Origin: Gammaproteobacteria bacterium
Lineage (GTDB): Bacteria > Pseudomonadota > Gammaproteobacteria > VBWC01
Assembly (NCBI GenBank): GCA_023266115.1
Contig: JAHFRU010000003.1
Location: 1 to 64,000 of the forward strand
Direction of reading: 5' to 3'
DNA length: 64,000 nucleotides
Positions 26,839 through 42,622 of this stretch are shown in pieces. The position numbers and the translations under genes were made by a program. The notes beneath the pieces are model-generated. The model did no database searches, was not told where the DNA came from, and saw only the letters and a program-made list of their open reading frames with translations. Each line of letters opens with the position of its first letter. Positions within the stretch are counted from its first letter, which is position 1.

Positions 26839-27423
26839 ATGAAACTTGCGGATTTACAGAATCTGGATTTCAGCGATGTCGGCGGTTGGCCGCTGGCAGC
26901 GAAAGCTGCGGCGATACTGGCGATATCTGTAGCGGTGCTTGCGGCAGGCTTCTGGTTCGATACCCGCACACAGCTGGAGGATCTTGACAAGCTTCGCGCC
27001 GAAGAGCCGCAGTTCAAGCAGACGTTCGAGTCGCGGCAGAACAAGGCAGCAAATCTTGATCAATACAAGTCTCAAATGGAGGAGATGGAGCGTTCGTTCG
27101 GTGCGATGCTGCGGCAGTTGCCGAGTAAAACCGAGGTCGCGGAGTTGCTGGTCGATATATCTCAGGCGGGGCTGGCCAACGGACTACAGTTTGAGTATTT
27201 CAAGCCTCAGGAAGAAAAACCTGCGGAGTTTTATGCAGAGTTGCCAATCACGATTCGTGTGACCGGAAATTATCATGAGTTCGGTAAATTCGTCAGCGAT
27301 ATCGCTGCCTTGCCACGTATCGTCACACTGCATGATTTTTCGATTACGCCGTCGGGCGACAAGCTGGTGATGGACGTGACGGCAAAGACCTATCGTTATC
27401 TCGAGGTCGATGGCAGTCAATAA
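26839..27423 (+). CDS. pilO: Type IV pilus assembly protein PilO
   Basis: The 194-residue protein has a short cytoplasmic tail (LADLQNLDFSDVGGWPLAAK), one membrane helix (residues 23-42), a coiled coil and a ferredoxin-like periplasmic domain ending with the conserved LVMDVTAKTYRYLE. It is the PilN partner. The gap to pilN is six bases and to pilP 49 bases. Confidence 0.94.
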   Translation: MKLADLQNLDFSDVGGWPLAAKAAAILAISVAVLAAGFWFDTRTQLEDLDKLRAEEPQFKQTFESRQNKAANLDQYKSQMEEMERSFGAMLRQLPSKTEVAELLVDISQAGLANGLQFEYFKPQEEKPAEFYAELPITIRVTGNYHEFGKFVSDIAALPRIVTLHDFSITPSGDKLVMDVTAKTYRYLEVDGSQ

Positions 27424-27472
27424 TAGAGCAAAAACCGGTGCGGGATAATTCCGAGTCATTGTAACGGACAAA

Positions 27473-28036
27473 ATGATTGACGATATGTTGACGGTAACTA
27501 AGGGGGTCAAACGTGGCGCATTAACGTTCGCGATGGCGCTCGTTTTGCTGTCCGGGTTAACTGCTTGCAGCAGTGACAACTTGGGTGATTTGCGTTCCTA
27601 TATAGATGGGGTCAAGGCCAGAAAAGGTGGCAGGATCGACCCGGTTCCCGAGTTCAGGCCTTTTGAAACCGCCGCGTATGGTCTGGAAGGACAGCGCGAC
27701 CCGTTCACGCCATCGGTGCTGAGAAAGCCGGATCAGGTAGCGGCGAGCACCGGTCAGGGCCTGCAACCTGACTTGACCCGGCGCAAGGAGGCGCTCGAGG
27801 ATTTTCCGCTCGATTCGCTGAAAATGGCGGGCGTGCTCGAGTCCGGAAATCAGCGGTGGGCGATTATTACAGCTCCTGACGGTGTTATATACCGCGTCAG
27901 GAACGGCAACTATATCGGGCAAAACAACGGCAAAATTGTCGAAGTGACCGAACAAAAAATGTCAGTCACCGAAATTGTGCCTGATGGCTTAGGCGGATGG
28001 CGCATTCGTGAGTCCACGGTGGCGTTGATCCAATAA
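27473..28036 (+). CDS. pilP: Type IV pilus assembly lipoprotein PilP
   Basis: The 187-residue precursor has a lipoprotein signal (LVLLSGLTACSS; lipid Cys in the LTAC lipobox) and the family core DPVPEFRPFETAAYGLEGQRDPFTPS and DSLKMAGVLESGNQRWAIITAPDGVIYRVRNGNYIGQNNGKI. PilP connects PilN/PilO to the secretin PilQ across the periplasm. Two in-frame ATGs at 27473 and 27485 are possible starts. Confidence 0.94.
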   Translation: MIDDMLTVTKGVKRGALTFAMALVLLSGLTACSSDNLGDLRSYIDGVKARKGGRIDPVPEFRPFETAAYGLEGQRDPFTPSVLRKPDQVAASTGQGLQPDLTRRKEALEDFPLDSLKMAGVLESGNQRWAIITAPDGVIYRVRNGNYIGQNNGKIVEVTEQKMSVTEIVPDGLGGWRIRESTVALIQ

Positions 28037-28057
28037 TCCCAGCGAGGTCAAAGAATA

Positions 28058-30205
28058 ATGTGGACGAGTAACATGCTACCGATCGCTTTAAACTCATCAG
28101 CGCAGCGCGATAAAGCGAGGCTTGTGACCAGGCAAATAACCTGGTTGCTGGTATCTTTTGTGTTGCTGGTGACTTCAACCGGGATATTCGCTGCCGATGG
28201 GGATGCGACGTCTACCGCCGGACGCTCGCTTAAGAGCATCTCGTATTCATCTTTGGGTGGAGATCGCGTCCAGATCAAGTTGACATTCTCAGGCGCAGCG
28301 CCCGAGCCGGTTAGTTTTACCGTCGATAATCCGGCAAGAATCGCCCTTGATTTGCCTGACACCGCGAGCGCGATACCGAAGAAGGCGCAGGATATATCGA
28401 TTGGCGTTGCCCAAAGCATCAGTGCCGTTGAAGTCAAGGGCCGTACACGAGTGGTGTTGAATCTGGTGGAGCTTGTTCCTTATCGGGCCCATGTCGAAGG
28501 CAATGATTTATTTCTGACGCTGGAAAGCGGATCGTCAGGGCAGCAGAAGATCCAGGGTGCGCCGGTGGCCGCTGCCGCCATGGCAAAGCGTGGTGATACG
28601 ACGCAAAGCATCTCCAAAATTGACTTTCGTCGTGGTAAGGACGGGGCCGGCCAAGTGCTGGTGTCCGTGTCTGACCCTGCGGTTAATATCGATGTCAGAC
28701 AACAATCGAACCGCGTGATTATTGACCTGCCGGGCGTTACGTTGCCGGACGCCCTGCTGCAGCGTTTTGACGTAGTTGATTTTGCGACCCCCGTGCAAAC
28801 CATGGACGTGACCCGGCTTCCGGATAAGGTTCGGGTTGTAATCACAGCCACCGGCGATTTCGAATATCTGGCGTATCAGACTGACAAGCTGTTGACCGTT
28901 GAATTACGCAAGGTTTCGAAGGAAGCGGCGGCAGCACTTTCTGCCGAAAAAGAATATACGGGTCAGCGTCTGACGTTCAATTTCCAAAGTATCGAGATTC
29001 GCGCCGTTCTACAGCTGATCGCCGATTTCACTGACCGGAATCTGGTCGCCAGCGACAGCGTTCAGGGTACGATCACGCTGCGCCTGAAGAACGTACCATG
29101 GGACCAGTCGTTGGATATTATTCTGAAAACCAAAGGTTTGGCGATGCGCGAAACCGGTAACGTAATGCTGGTTGCGCCAGCGGCGGAGCTGGCGACCATC
29201 CTGCAACAGGAACAGAAGGTGGCTGAGGCGGCGCCCTTGAAGTCGGAGCTGATTCAGATCAATTACGCGAAGGCGTCGGAGATTGCGGGACTGCTGCGGT
29301 CGGAAAGCAGCTCTGTCATGTCGGCGCGGGGTAGCATTGCGATCGATGAGCGGACCAACACCCTGATCGTGCAAGACACCACCGACAAGATCGACGAGAT
29401 GCGCAAACTGGTTGCCAAGCTCGATATTCCGGTACGGCAGGTGCTCATTGAGTCACGTATTGTTATTGCGAATAACGACTTCAATAAGGAGCTGGGAATA
29501 CGGTTTGGCGGCTCGGCGGTCACCACGACAAGCCGTGGCGCCACTGTCGCGACCGCGGGAAATATTACTGCTTCTGGAAACGCAGCGCTGCTCAATGCAC
29601 CGCAGAGCGGCATGAACGTGAATCTGCCGGTGGCTTCGCCCTCGGGCTCAATTGCGCTGTCAGTGCTCGATACGAAGTATCTGCTGGATCTTGAGCTTTC
29701 GGCACTTCAAGCGGAAGGCAGGGGCGAGATCATCTCCAGCCCGCGTGTCATTACCGCAAATCAAAAAGAAGCGACCATCCAGCAAGGTGTGGAGATTCCG
29801 TATCAGGAGGCTTCATCGAGTGGTGCGACGTCGGTCTCGTTCAAATCCGCAGTACTCAGTCTGCAGGTAACGCCGCAAATAACACCGGACGACCGTATTA
29901 TCCTGGACCTGACGGTGCATAAAGATAGCGTCGGTGAAATATTCACGGTTGCGAATGGGAGCGGTGTTCCCAGCATCGACACGCGCCAGGTGGTGACACA
30001 GGTGCTTGTAAACAACGGTGAAACCGTCGTTCTCGGTGGTGTCTACGAGCAGCAGCGGCGGACCGACACGACAAAAGTCCCGTTTTTTGGCGACCTGCCG
30101 ATTATCGGTGCGCTGTTCAGAAGGACCGGGAACATCGATGACAAGGAAGAATTACTAATCTTTGTGACGCCGAAGATCCTGAAGGAAAATCTGACCACTA
30201 AATAG
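28058..30205 (+). CDS. pilQ: Type IV pilus secretin PilQ
   Basis: The 715-residue outer-membrane secretin has a signal peptide (LLVSFVLLVTSTGIFA), two AMIN domains that bind peptidoglycan (about residues 50-150 and 175-275), an STN domain (ISFNFQSIEIRAVLQLIADFT region), a secretin N1 domain and the secretin beta domain (VRQVLIESRIVIANNDFNKELGIRFGG to the C-terminus), with the signature VPFFGDLPIIGALFRR. It forms the gated pore for the pilus. pilMNOPQ is a single operon; the tandem repeat at 30234 separates it from aroK. Confidence 0.97.
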   Translation: MWTSNMLPIALNSSAQRDKARLVTRQITWLLVSFVLLVTSTGIFAADGDATSTAGRSLKSISYSSLGGDRVQIKLTFSGAAPEPVSFTVDNPARIALDLPDTASAIPKKAQDISIGVAQSISAVEVKGRTRVVLNLVELVPYRAHVEGNDLFLTLESGSSGQQKIQGAPVAAAAMAKRGDTTQSISKIDFRRGKDGAGQVLVSVSDPAVNIDVRQQSNRVIIDLPGVTLPDALLQRFDVVDFATPVQTMDVTRLPDKVRVVITATGDFEYLAYQTDKLLTVELRKVSKEAAAALSAEKEYTGQRLTFNFQSIEIRAVLQLIADFTDRNLVASDSVQGTITLRLKNVPWDQSLDIILKTKGLAMRETGNVMLVAPAAELATILQQEQKVAEAAPLKSELIQINYAKASEIAGLLRSESSSVMSARGSIAIDERTNTLIVQDTTDKIDEMRKLVAKLDIPVRQVLIESRIVIANNDFNKELGIRFGGSAVTTTSRGATVATAGNITASGNAALLNAPQSGMNVNLPVASPSGSIALSVLDTKYLLDLELSALQAEGRGEIISSPRVITANQKEATIQQGVEIPYQEASSSGATSVSFKSAVLSLQVTPQITPDDRIILDLTVHKDSVGEIFTVANGSGVPSIDTRQVVTQVLVNNGETVVLGGVYEQQRRTDTTKVPFFGDLPIIGALFRRTGNIDDKEELLIFVTPKILKENLTTK

Positions 30206-30233
30206 TTGAAAGAAAGATTGCAAAGTCCCGCTT

Positions 30234-30261
30234 CCGGTGCCCGGTGCCCGGTGCCCGGTGC
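30234..30261. repeat. Four tandem copies of a 7-base unit
   Basis: CCGGTGC occurs four times head to tail (30234-30240, 30241-30247, 30248-30254, 30255-30261) in the 121-base gap between pilQ and aroK. It is a small tandem array that could vary in copy number. Confidence 0.9.
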
Positions 30262-30326
30262 GAGGGGCGCATTGAGTGCCCGCTTTTATATTGCTTTAAA
30301 CTGCCGGCACTATAAGATTCGCGGCG

Positions 30327-30869
30327 ATGGCAGGATCTATTAACATTTTTCTTATCGGTCCGATGGGGGTTGGCAAAACTACTATCGGCCGCAAACTCGC
30401 CAAGGCGTTGAAGCTGGAGTTTGTTGACAGCGATCACGAGATCGAGCAACGGACCGGTGCCGATATTCCGTGGATTTTCGATATCGAAGGTGAAGCGGGA
30501 TTCCGCAAACGCGAGCGCGAGGTCATCAATGATCTGACGCGCCGTGACGGCATCGTGCTCGCCACTGGCGGCGGCGCGGTGCTCGACAAGCGCAATCGGC
30601 GTCGGCTGGCGGAGCGCGGCATCGTGATTTATCTCCAAGCCGACATCGAGCGCCTGCTTACCCGTACAGCGCGTGATAAAACCCGGCCACTGTTACGCAC
30701 CGACGACCAACGCAGCCGCCTTGAAGACATCATAAAGTTGCGTGATCCGCTGTATCGCGAGATTGCCGACGAAATCATCAGTACCGACAAATGCACGGTA
30801 CCGATGGCCGTTCGGACCATCCAGTCCAAACTGGAATCCCTGGCCGAGAAGAAGCGTCTCAACGCGTAG
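30327..30869 (+). CDS. aroK: Shikimate kinase
   Basis: The 180-residue P-loop kinase phosphorylates shikimate in the aromatic amino-acid pathway. Motifs: Walker [17 protein letters not shown], shikimate-binding [41 protein letters not shown], and the lid [14 protein letters not shown]. The frame continues to 30869 with a normal family C-terminus. pilQ-aroK-aroB is a conserved order in gammaproteobacteria. Confidence 0.97.
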   Translation: MAGSINIFLIGPMGVGKTTIGRKLAKALKLEFVDSDHEIEQRTGADIPWIFDIEGEAGFRKREREVINDLTRRDGIVLATGGGAVLDKRNRRRLAERGIVIYLQADIERLLTRTARDKTRPLLRTDDQRSRLEDIIKLRDPLYREIADEIISTDKCTVPMAVRTIQSKLESLAEKKRLNA

Positions 30870-30970
30870 CCGCCGCGGCTGCCTGGTGTATCGGTCTCGC
30901 CAAAGTTTGCGTTTTATCTGCCCAGTTCATACCATCACCGGATGTTTGGGAATCCTGTCGATCACGCTCC

Positions 30971-32050
30971 ATGAAGACGTTACAAGTCGATCTCGGGGCG
31001 CGTAGTTATCCGATCCATATTGGCCGACGCCTGCTGGGCAGTGAGCCTTTGCTGTCGCCGCATATCGTCGGCCCGCAGGTCATGATCGTCAGCAACGAGA
31101 CCATCGCGCCGTTGTACCTGGACAAGGTGCTTGCCGGCCTGGGGAAGTATCAATGCCATGCCCATGTGCTTCCCGACGGCGAGCAATATAAGACGCTGGA
31201 TGTTCTAAAGACGATCTTCGACGAGCTGCTGGGGCGGCGTTTTGACAGGACCGCCACGTTGGTGGCGCTGGGCGGCGGTGTGATCGGCGACATGACCGGT
31301 TTTGCGGCAGCGTGCTTCCAGCGTGGTGTGCCGTTCCTGCAAATCCCGACGACATTGCTTGCCCAGGTCGATTCTTCCGTCGGTGGCAAGACAGGCGTCA
31401 ATCATCCGCTCGGCAAGAACATGATTGGCGCGTTCTATCAGCCACGTTGCGTCGTCATCGACACAGACACATTGAGTACGCTCGACGACCGCCAGTTACG
31501 GGCTGGACTCGCGGAGGTGATCAAGTACGGCATTATCCGCGACCCGGCGCTTTTCACCTGGCTGGAGCACAATATCGGTAGTCTGCTGGCCCGCGATGCG
31601 TCGGCCCTTGCCCATGCGATTGAGCAATCCTGTCGCAACAAGGCGGAAGTCGTGGTGCTTGATGAACGCGAAGGCGGGTTGCGGGCGATTCTGAACCTCG
31701 GTCACACGTTCGGTCATGCGATTGAAACCGCGATGGACTATCAGGGCTGGCTACACGGCGAGGCGGTGGCGGCGGGTATGTACATGGCTGCCGACCTGTC
31801 TGTACGTTTGGGTTGGCTGGCCGCGTCCGACCAGAAGCGCATCGCCGCGTTGCTGGAAAAGGCCGGTCTGCCGCTGGTACCGCCGCCGCTCCCGCGCGAT
31901 CGGATCATCGAATTGATGGCGGTCGACAAAAAGGTCCAGCAGGGCCGGCTCAGGCTGGTGCTGTTGAAGGGGATAGGCGAGGCCGTGGTTACCGCGGATT
32001 ATGGTGCCGATCACTTGCGCGCAACACTGGCAACGTATTTCGAGGCCTGA
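30971..32050 (+). CDS. aroB: 3-dehydroquinate synthase
   Basis: The 359-residue NAD- and zinc-dependent enzyme makes 3-dehydroquinate from DAHP. Conserved parts: [96 protein letters not shown], and the zinc ligands in [12 protein letters not shown] and [11 protein letters not shown]. The ATG at 30971 fits the family start. The open frame that begins at 30791 overlaps aroK and is not expected to be used. Confidence 0.97.
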   Translation: MKTLQVDLGARSYPIHIGRRLLGSEPLLSPHIVGPQVMIVSNETIAPLYLDKVLAGLGKYQCHAHVLPDGEQYKTLDVLKTIFDELLGRRFDRTATLVALGGGVIGDMTGFAAACFQRGVPFLQIPTTLLAQVDSSVGGKTGVNHPLGKNMIGAFYQPRCVVIDTDTLSTLDDRQLRAGLAEVIKYGIIRDPALFTWLEHNIGSLLARDASALAHAIEQSCRNKAEVVVLDEREGGLRAILNLGHTFGHAIETAMDYQGWLHGEAVAAGMYMAADLSVRLGWLAASDQKRIAALLEKAGLPLVPPPLPRDRIIELMAVDKKVQQGRLRLVLLKGIGEAVVTADYGADHLRATLATYFEA

Positions 32051-32125
32051 ACATCGCGTGGGCCAGTACTGACGGCCGGAGTGGCCGGTCCGCCGGATAA
32101 AGGCGGTTTTTCAAGGGCCGAAGAC

Positions 32126-33304
32126 ATGGGCGACAAACCGACCGTTCAATCACTGACGATGCTGGCGCCCTACGCGGCGGATCCGCTCAGAACACGTGGC
32201 CGGCGCTTCAGCGAGCCGCCGCCGGCGTATCGCAACGAATATCAGCGCGACCGCGATCGCGTCGTACACTCGGCCGGGTTCCGCCGTCTCGAGTACAAGA
32301 CGCAGGTGTTTGTAAATCACGAGGGCGATCTGTTTCGTACGCGGCTGACCCATTCGATCGAGGTCGCCCAGATCGGGCGGGCGATTGCGCGCACGTTGCG
32401 GTTGAATGAGGATCTGACGGAAGCGATAGCGCTGGCGCATGACCTTGGCCATACGCCGTTTGGCCATGCGGGCCAGGGCGCGTTAAACGAATGCATGCGT
32501 GAATTCGGCGGGTTCGAACACAATCTTCAGTCGCTGCGCGTCGTTGACGTGCTTGAGGAGCGGTATGCCGAATTCGAGGGTCTGAACCTGACGTTCGAGG
32601 CGCGCGAGGGCATCCTCAAGCATTGTTCGCTGAAGAGTGCCCGCGAACTCGGCGAGCTCGGTGAGCGCTTTCTTAACCCGCGGCAGCCGGGGCTGGAGGC
32701 GCAGCTTGCCAATCTGGCCGACGAAATCGCCTACAATAACCACGACATCGACGACGGGCTGCGTTCGGGTCTGATTACCGTCGATGAGTTGCGTGATGTC
32801 GATTTGTTTGCGGAACATTTCCGCGAGGTTCGCAAAAGCTATCCCGCACTGTCCGAGCGGCGCTCGATACACGAGGTCGTGCGGCGCATGATTAATCGCC
32901 AGGTGGTGGACCTGACCGAAACCAGCCGGGCACAGCTGCTCACGGCCGCCCTGACCGACAGCGATGCCGCCCGCACCCTCACCGAGCCGCTGATCAGCTT
33001 CAGTGCGCCGATGTGGCAGCAGAATCTTGTGTTGAAACAGTTTCTGCGCAAGCATCTTTATCAGCATTACCGGGTTTGCCGGATGACCGCAAAGGCCGAG
33101 CAGGTCATTCGCCGGCTGTTTGACGCGTTTTTCGGTCAGCCGCGGCTATTGCCGCCGGAGGCGGCGCAAAAGGCGCGCAAGTACGAAGCCGCCGGCGGCG
33201 AGACCGGTCGGGCGCGGGCCATTGCCGATTACATTGCCGGGATGACCGACCGTTACGCGATCGGCGAGTACCAGCGGCTGTTCGATCCGTCGCAGCTGGC
33301 CTGA
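32126..33304 (+). CDS. dGTPase-like HD-domain phosphohydrolase
   Basis: The 392-residue protein belongs to the dGTPase-like (Dgt) family that removes triphosphate from dNTPs. Metal ligands are present: [22 protein letters not shown] (first His), [21 protein letters not shown] (HD motif and following His residues), and [17 protein letters not shown] (distal Asp). The N-terminal motif [30 protein letters not shown] is typical of the short type, as opposed to E. coli Dgt. I take the ATG at 32126, with 32081 and an ATG near 32159 as alternatives. It is inserted between aroB and the damX-like gene relative to Pseudomonas. Confidence 0.92.
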   Translation: MGDKPTVQSLTMLAPYAADPLRTRGRRFSEPPPAYRNEYQRDRDRVVHSAGFRRLEYKTQVFVNHEGDLFRTRLTHSIEVAQIGRAIARTLRLNEDLTEAIALAHDLGHTPFGHAGQGALNECMREFGGFEHNLQSLRVVDVLEERYAEFEGLNLTFEAREGILKHCSLKSARELGELGERFLNPRQPGLEAQLANLADEIAYNNHDIDDGLRSGLITVDELRDVDLFAEHFREVRKSYPALSERRSIHEVVRRMINRQVVDLTETSRAQLLTAALTDSDAARTLTEPLISFSAPMWQQNLVLKQFLRKHLYQHYRVCRMTAKAEQVIRRLFDAFFGQPRLLPPEAAQKARKYEAAGGETGRARAIADYIAGMTDRYAIGEYQRLFDPSQLA

Positions 33305-33384
33305 CGCCTATGTCAGCGACGACATGAACCAATCTGATAAATTATGGTTAAATCATTGTTTAGCGACTGGCAGTCAACCAGAGC

Positions 33385-33639
33385 ATGCGCATCTACATGC
33401 AGATACCGGCGAATGATCAGCACGCCCACCGTTTTTATCATTTGCTGCTGCAACCGGACCTGTTGGGCGGATGGACGCTGGTGCGCGAGTGGGGCGTGCA
33501 GGGGGCGGCGGGGCGCATAAAGAAGTCCTATTTCGAAACGCGCGAGCATGCGCAAGCAGCATTGGTCAACGCCCGCGATGCGCAGCTTGGCAAGGGTTAC
33601 CGGGTCGTGTTTGTTCAGGGGCAGGAGAAATCGCTATGA
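33385..33639 (+). CDS. Stand-alone WGR domain protein
   Basis: The 84-residue protein is essentially one WGR domain: HAHRFYHLLLQPDLLGGWTLVREWGVQGAAGRIKKSYF followed by the helix EHAQAALVNARDAQLGKGYRVV. The WGR signature reads WGVQG here. WGR domains bind nucleic acid in eukaryotic PARPs and occur in bacteria alone or fused to nucleases and toxin-like proteins; the function of stand-alone versions is unknown. Its stop overlaps the start of the DamX-like gene by four bases (ATGA), so the two are translationally coupled. Confidence 0.9.
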   Translation: MRIYMQIPANDQHAHRFYHLLLQPDLLGGWTLVREWGVQGAAGRIKKSYFETREHAQAALVNARDAQLGKGYRVVFVQGQEKSL

Positions 33640-35405
33640 AAAAACGTGGCGTGCCGGACGAGCCGGACTACATCGTCAACCTCTCCTCTCTCGAGCACGG
33701 CCGCGAACCTTTTGCGGAGACCATTGACGACGAACTGTTTTGTTTTGACTCAGGCCGCAATCAGCGCCTGAATCTATTGCTGCATCTGGCGCCGTACAGT
33801 GAGCTGCTGCTCGTCACCGGCGAGCCTGGTAGCGGCAAGACCAGCCTGTTACGCCAATTCGCATTGCGTGCCGCCAGCCGCTGGAAAATCGCCCGGGTGG
33901 TTGCCGATGCGACGATGAGTGTCGGGATGCTGGTACGGCGCATCTGCGACGAAGCCGGCGTTGTCCTGAACGACGTCGGTGAGGAACCGGTCACGCTGCT
34001 GGCCGACCATATACACCTGCTTGGGTTGGGCGACAAGTCACTCATTCTGATTATTGACGATGCGCACGAGCTCACCGGCGAGGCACTGGCAATCATCGAT
34101 CAACTGCTCACGGTATCGGATTCCTGCGGCCGGCCGTTGACGGTGATACTGTCCGGAGGGCCGCAGACGCAGGATCTGATTAATCATCCTGATCGCAAGA
34201 CGCTCGCCAGGCGTTGTTCTCATACGCTCGATCTCCCGCCATTGACCGAAGAAGAAACCGGCGCCTACGTCCGGCACCGGCTGACGGTCTGCGGATACGA
34301 TCCTGCCGTCCTGTCGACGGCGATGATCAGGAAGATACACAAGGCGTCGGGCGGCGTTCCCGCGCGCATCAATCAATTTGCCGGTGCAGAGCTCGCAAAA
34401 CTGGACAGCATGCCGCTGGGGCTGGTCCGGCGTACCGAGACTTCGCCGCGCCGCGCATTTGGCCGTTTTCATTGGCTGGCGCTCGCGGCCGTGCTGGCGG
34501 TGGCGTTCTTTTACTGGCCAAGGGGTGTCGACGGGCCGCCATCGCCGCCGGCCGGCCCCGCGCGTATGCCGGAACAGGCGCGAGTCGAACGGCCGGGTAA
34601 TGCGCCGGTCGTCGTGGATCGGGATCCACCGGTCGCGGCGCAACCGCCTGACACGTCGACGGTCGCTGGCGACGCCGATAGTGCAGCCGCGACCGCCGGG
34701 GAAGATATTCTTGTTGAAGTACCGCCAGCGGTTGAAGTAACGGCTGTGTCTGAGGCAGAGCCGCTTGACGCCGCGGAGATCATGCCGGAACCGGCGTCGC
34801 CGCCACCGCTGGAGGTTGCTGCAGCGCCGCTAAAGGCGAGCGGTGAAACGGCGGCGGTGACAGAGCCAGGTGTACTGCCGCCCGTTGTTAGCCAGCCGTC
34901 CGTTCCAGCCGCCGCCGAACCCGCGATCGCGCCGGTGCCGCCCGTCGCCGTTACGCCAAACTTGCCAGCCGCGAAAGCACCGGAAATACTTGACGCACCG
35001 CCGGGCAAGATGGCCGGGCCGTCCGGGGTAAGCACCGAGAAACCCGCGATTGCCGTCGCATCGTCTGAACCGCCGCGTTCGGCCAGGGCAGGCGCGCCGA
35101 ACCGTGAGGCCTGGCTGCTACAGCAGCCGCCGGGCCACTTCACACTGCAACTGATGTCATCGGGTAAAGAGGCGTCGATCGTCAGTTTTATCAAAAAACG
35201 CCGGCTGGAATCCGATACGGCCTATTTCCGTACACTGCGTAACGGCAAAGACTGGTATGCGGTGGTGTACTCGGTATACCCGTCACGCGACGCAGCGGTC
35301 GCGGCGGCGAGCCAGCTGCCCGACAGCCTGTCCGACATCAAACCCTGGATCAGAGGCATGGACAGTATCCACGCTGATATTACGGCGGCGGGCCCGGCAA
35401 GATAG
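33636..35405 (+). CDS. DamX-like AAA-ATPase with membrane helix and SPOR domain
   Basis: The 589-residue protein has four parts. Residues 1-265 are an ExeA-type AAA ATPase (Walker A GEPGSGKTS at 62-70, Walker B SLILIIDDAHEL). A membrane helix follows (FHWLALAAVLAVAFFYWP, about 280-297). A long Pro/Ala-rich periplasmic linker comes next. A C-terminal SPOR domain (HFTLQLMSSG ... YAVVYSVYPSRDAA) binds denuded glycan strands at the division septum. Its place between aroB and gltB is that of PA5037 in Pseudomonas and DamX in E. coli. A cell-division role is therefore likely. The ATG at 33636 is set by the overlap with the WGR gene. Confidence 0.92.
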   Translation: MKKRGVPDEPDYIVNLSSLEHGREPFAETIDDELFCFDSGRNQRLNLLLHLAPYSELLLVTGEPGSGKTSLLRQFALRAASRWKIARVVADATMSVGMLVRRICDEAGVVLNDVGEEPVTLLADHIHLLGLGDKSLILIIDDAHELTGEALAIIDQLLTVSDSCGRPLTVILSGGPQTQDLINHPDRKTLARRCSHTLDLPPLTEEETGAYVRHRLTVCGYDPAVLSTAMIRKIHKASGGVPARINQFAGAELAKLDSMPLGLVRRTETSPRRAFGRFHWLALAAVLAVAFFYWPRGVDGPPSPPAGPARMPEQARVERPGNAPVVVDRDPPVAAQPPDTSTVAGDADSAAATAGEDILVEVPPAVEVTAVSEAEPLDAAEIMPEPASPPPLEVAAAPLKASGETAAVTEPGVLPPVVSQPSVPAAAEPAIAPVPPVAVTPNLPAAKAPEILDAPPGKMAGPSGVSTEKPAIAVASSEPPRSARAGAPNREAWLLQQPPGHFTLQLMSSGKEASIVSFIKKRRLESDTAYFRTLRNGKDWYAVVYSVYPSRDAAVAAASQLPDSLSDIKPWIRGMDSIHADITAAGPAR

Positions 35406-35592
35406 AGCGCTCTATTGATTCCGGTGGCGGTGCGTTAGAGGCATGAATTGGCATTAGCAAATATACGGTCGGCAGCGCCGTATCGACCACCCTGTCGATT
35501 GAGGCCTGCAGGATGTTTCGGTATACTCCCTTCCCCTTTTGCCACTGATTTATGGAGGCCAAAACGCTTCCAGGCTGTTGCATGGTCATGAC

Positions 35593-41523
<5,931 letters not shown>

Positions 41524-41536
41524 AAGGCGGGCTCCT

Positions 41537-42622
41537 ATGACAACGCTAAAAAACGATCGACTGTTACGGGCCCTGTTGCGTCAGCCGGTCGATGTCACGC
41601 CGGTCTGGGTGATGCGTCAGGCCGGCCGCTATCTGCCCGAGTATCGCGCGACGCGTGCCCGGGCCGGCAGCTTCATGCAGCTGTGCACGACGCCGGAACT
41701 GGCGTGCGAGGTGACGCTGCAACCGCTGGAGAGGTTTGATCTCGATGCGGCGATCCTGTTCTCCGACATACTGACGATCCCGCACGCGATGGGTCTTGGT
41801 CTGCATTTCGTCGAGGGCGAGGGCCCGCAGTTCGAGCGTCCCGTGGCATCGCCACAGGACGTTGCACGCCTGGGGGTGCCCGATCCGGAAGTCGAGCTCC
41901 GGTATGTCATGGATGCGGTGCGCGTGATCCGTCGCCAGTTGTCCGGTCGCGTGCCGCTGATCGGCTTTTCCGGCAGCCCGTGGACGTTGGCGACGTATAT
42001 GGTCGAAGGCCGTGGCACCAAGGAATTCGCCAAGGTCAAAGGCATGATGTTCGAACAGCCGGCGGTAATGCATCGTCTGCTTGAGGTGCTGGCGCGTTCG
42101 GTCACCAGCTATCTCAACGCACAGATCGCTGCCGGTGCACAGGTCGTCATGGTGTTCGATACCTGGGGCGGCGTCCTGACGCCACGCGACTACCGCGAGT
42201 TTTCGTTGCGTTATATGGAGCAGATCGTCAGCGGCCTGACGCGCGAAAATGACGGCCGACGCGTCCCCGTCGTGCTGTTTACCAAGGGCGGCGGTGCATG
42301 GTTGGAGGCGATGGCGGACACGGGTTGTGATGCGCTCGGCATCGACTGGACGCAGGATATCGGGGAGGCGCGCCGGCGCGTCGGCGACCGAGTTGCCCTG
42401 CAGGGCAATATGGACCCCTGCGTTCTGTACAGCTCACCGGAACGCATCAAGAGTGAAGTCCGCACGATACTCGACAGCTTCGGCGCCGGGCCCGGTCATG
42501 TGTTCAATCTCGGCCATGGCATACATCAGCATGTAAATCCTGATCATATGAAGGTGCTGGTCGATGCTGTGCATGAACAGAGCGCTGCCGGACGGCAGGG
42601 GCGCGCGGCGAAAACCCGATGA
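41537..42622 (+). CDS. hemE: Uroporphyrinogen decarboxylase
   Basis: The 361-residue TIM-barrel enzyme decarboxylates uroporphyrinogen III to coproporphyrinogen III. The N-terminal signature [34 protein letters not shown] with the catalytic Asp, [28 protein letters not shown], and the C-terminal [15 protein letters not shown] are all present. The ATG at 41537 is 13 bases after the gltD stop. gltB-gltD-hemE is the order in Pseudomonas. The next gene overlaps its stop by four bases. Confidence 0.97.
   Translation: MTTLKNDRLLRALLRQPVDVTPVWVMRQAGRYLPEYRATRARAGSFMQLCTTPELACEVTLQPLERFDLDAAILFSDILTIPHAMGLGLHFVEGEGPQFERPVASPQDVARLGVPDPEVELRYVMDAVRVIRRQLSGRVPLIGFSGSPWTLATYMVEGRGTKEFAKVKGMMFEQPAVMHRLLEVLARSVTSYLNAQIAAGAQVVMVFDTWGGVLTPRDYREFSLRYMEQIVSGLTRENDGRRVPVVLFTKGGGAWLEAMADTGCDALGIDWTQDIGEARRRVGDRVALQGNMDPCVLYSSPERIKSEVRTILDSFGAGPGHVFNLGHGIHQHVNPDHMKVLVDAVHEQSAAGRQGRAAKTR

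Noticed and set aside
34511-35194. 227-codon minus-strand frame, Ser/Gly/Ala-rich
   Set aside because: It is antisense to the low-complexity Pro/Ala linker of the DamX-like protein, which produces an apparent repetitive protein.
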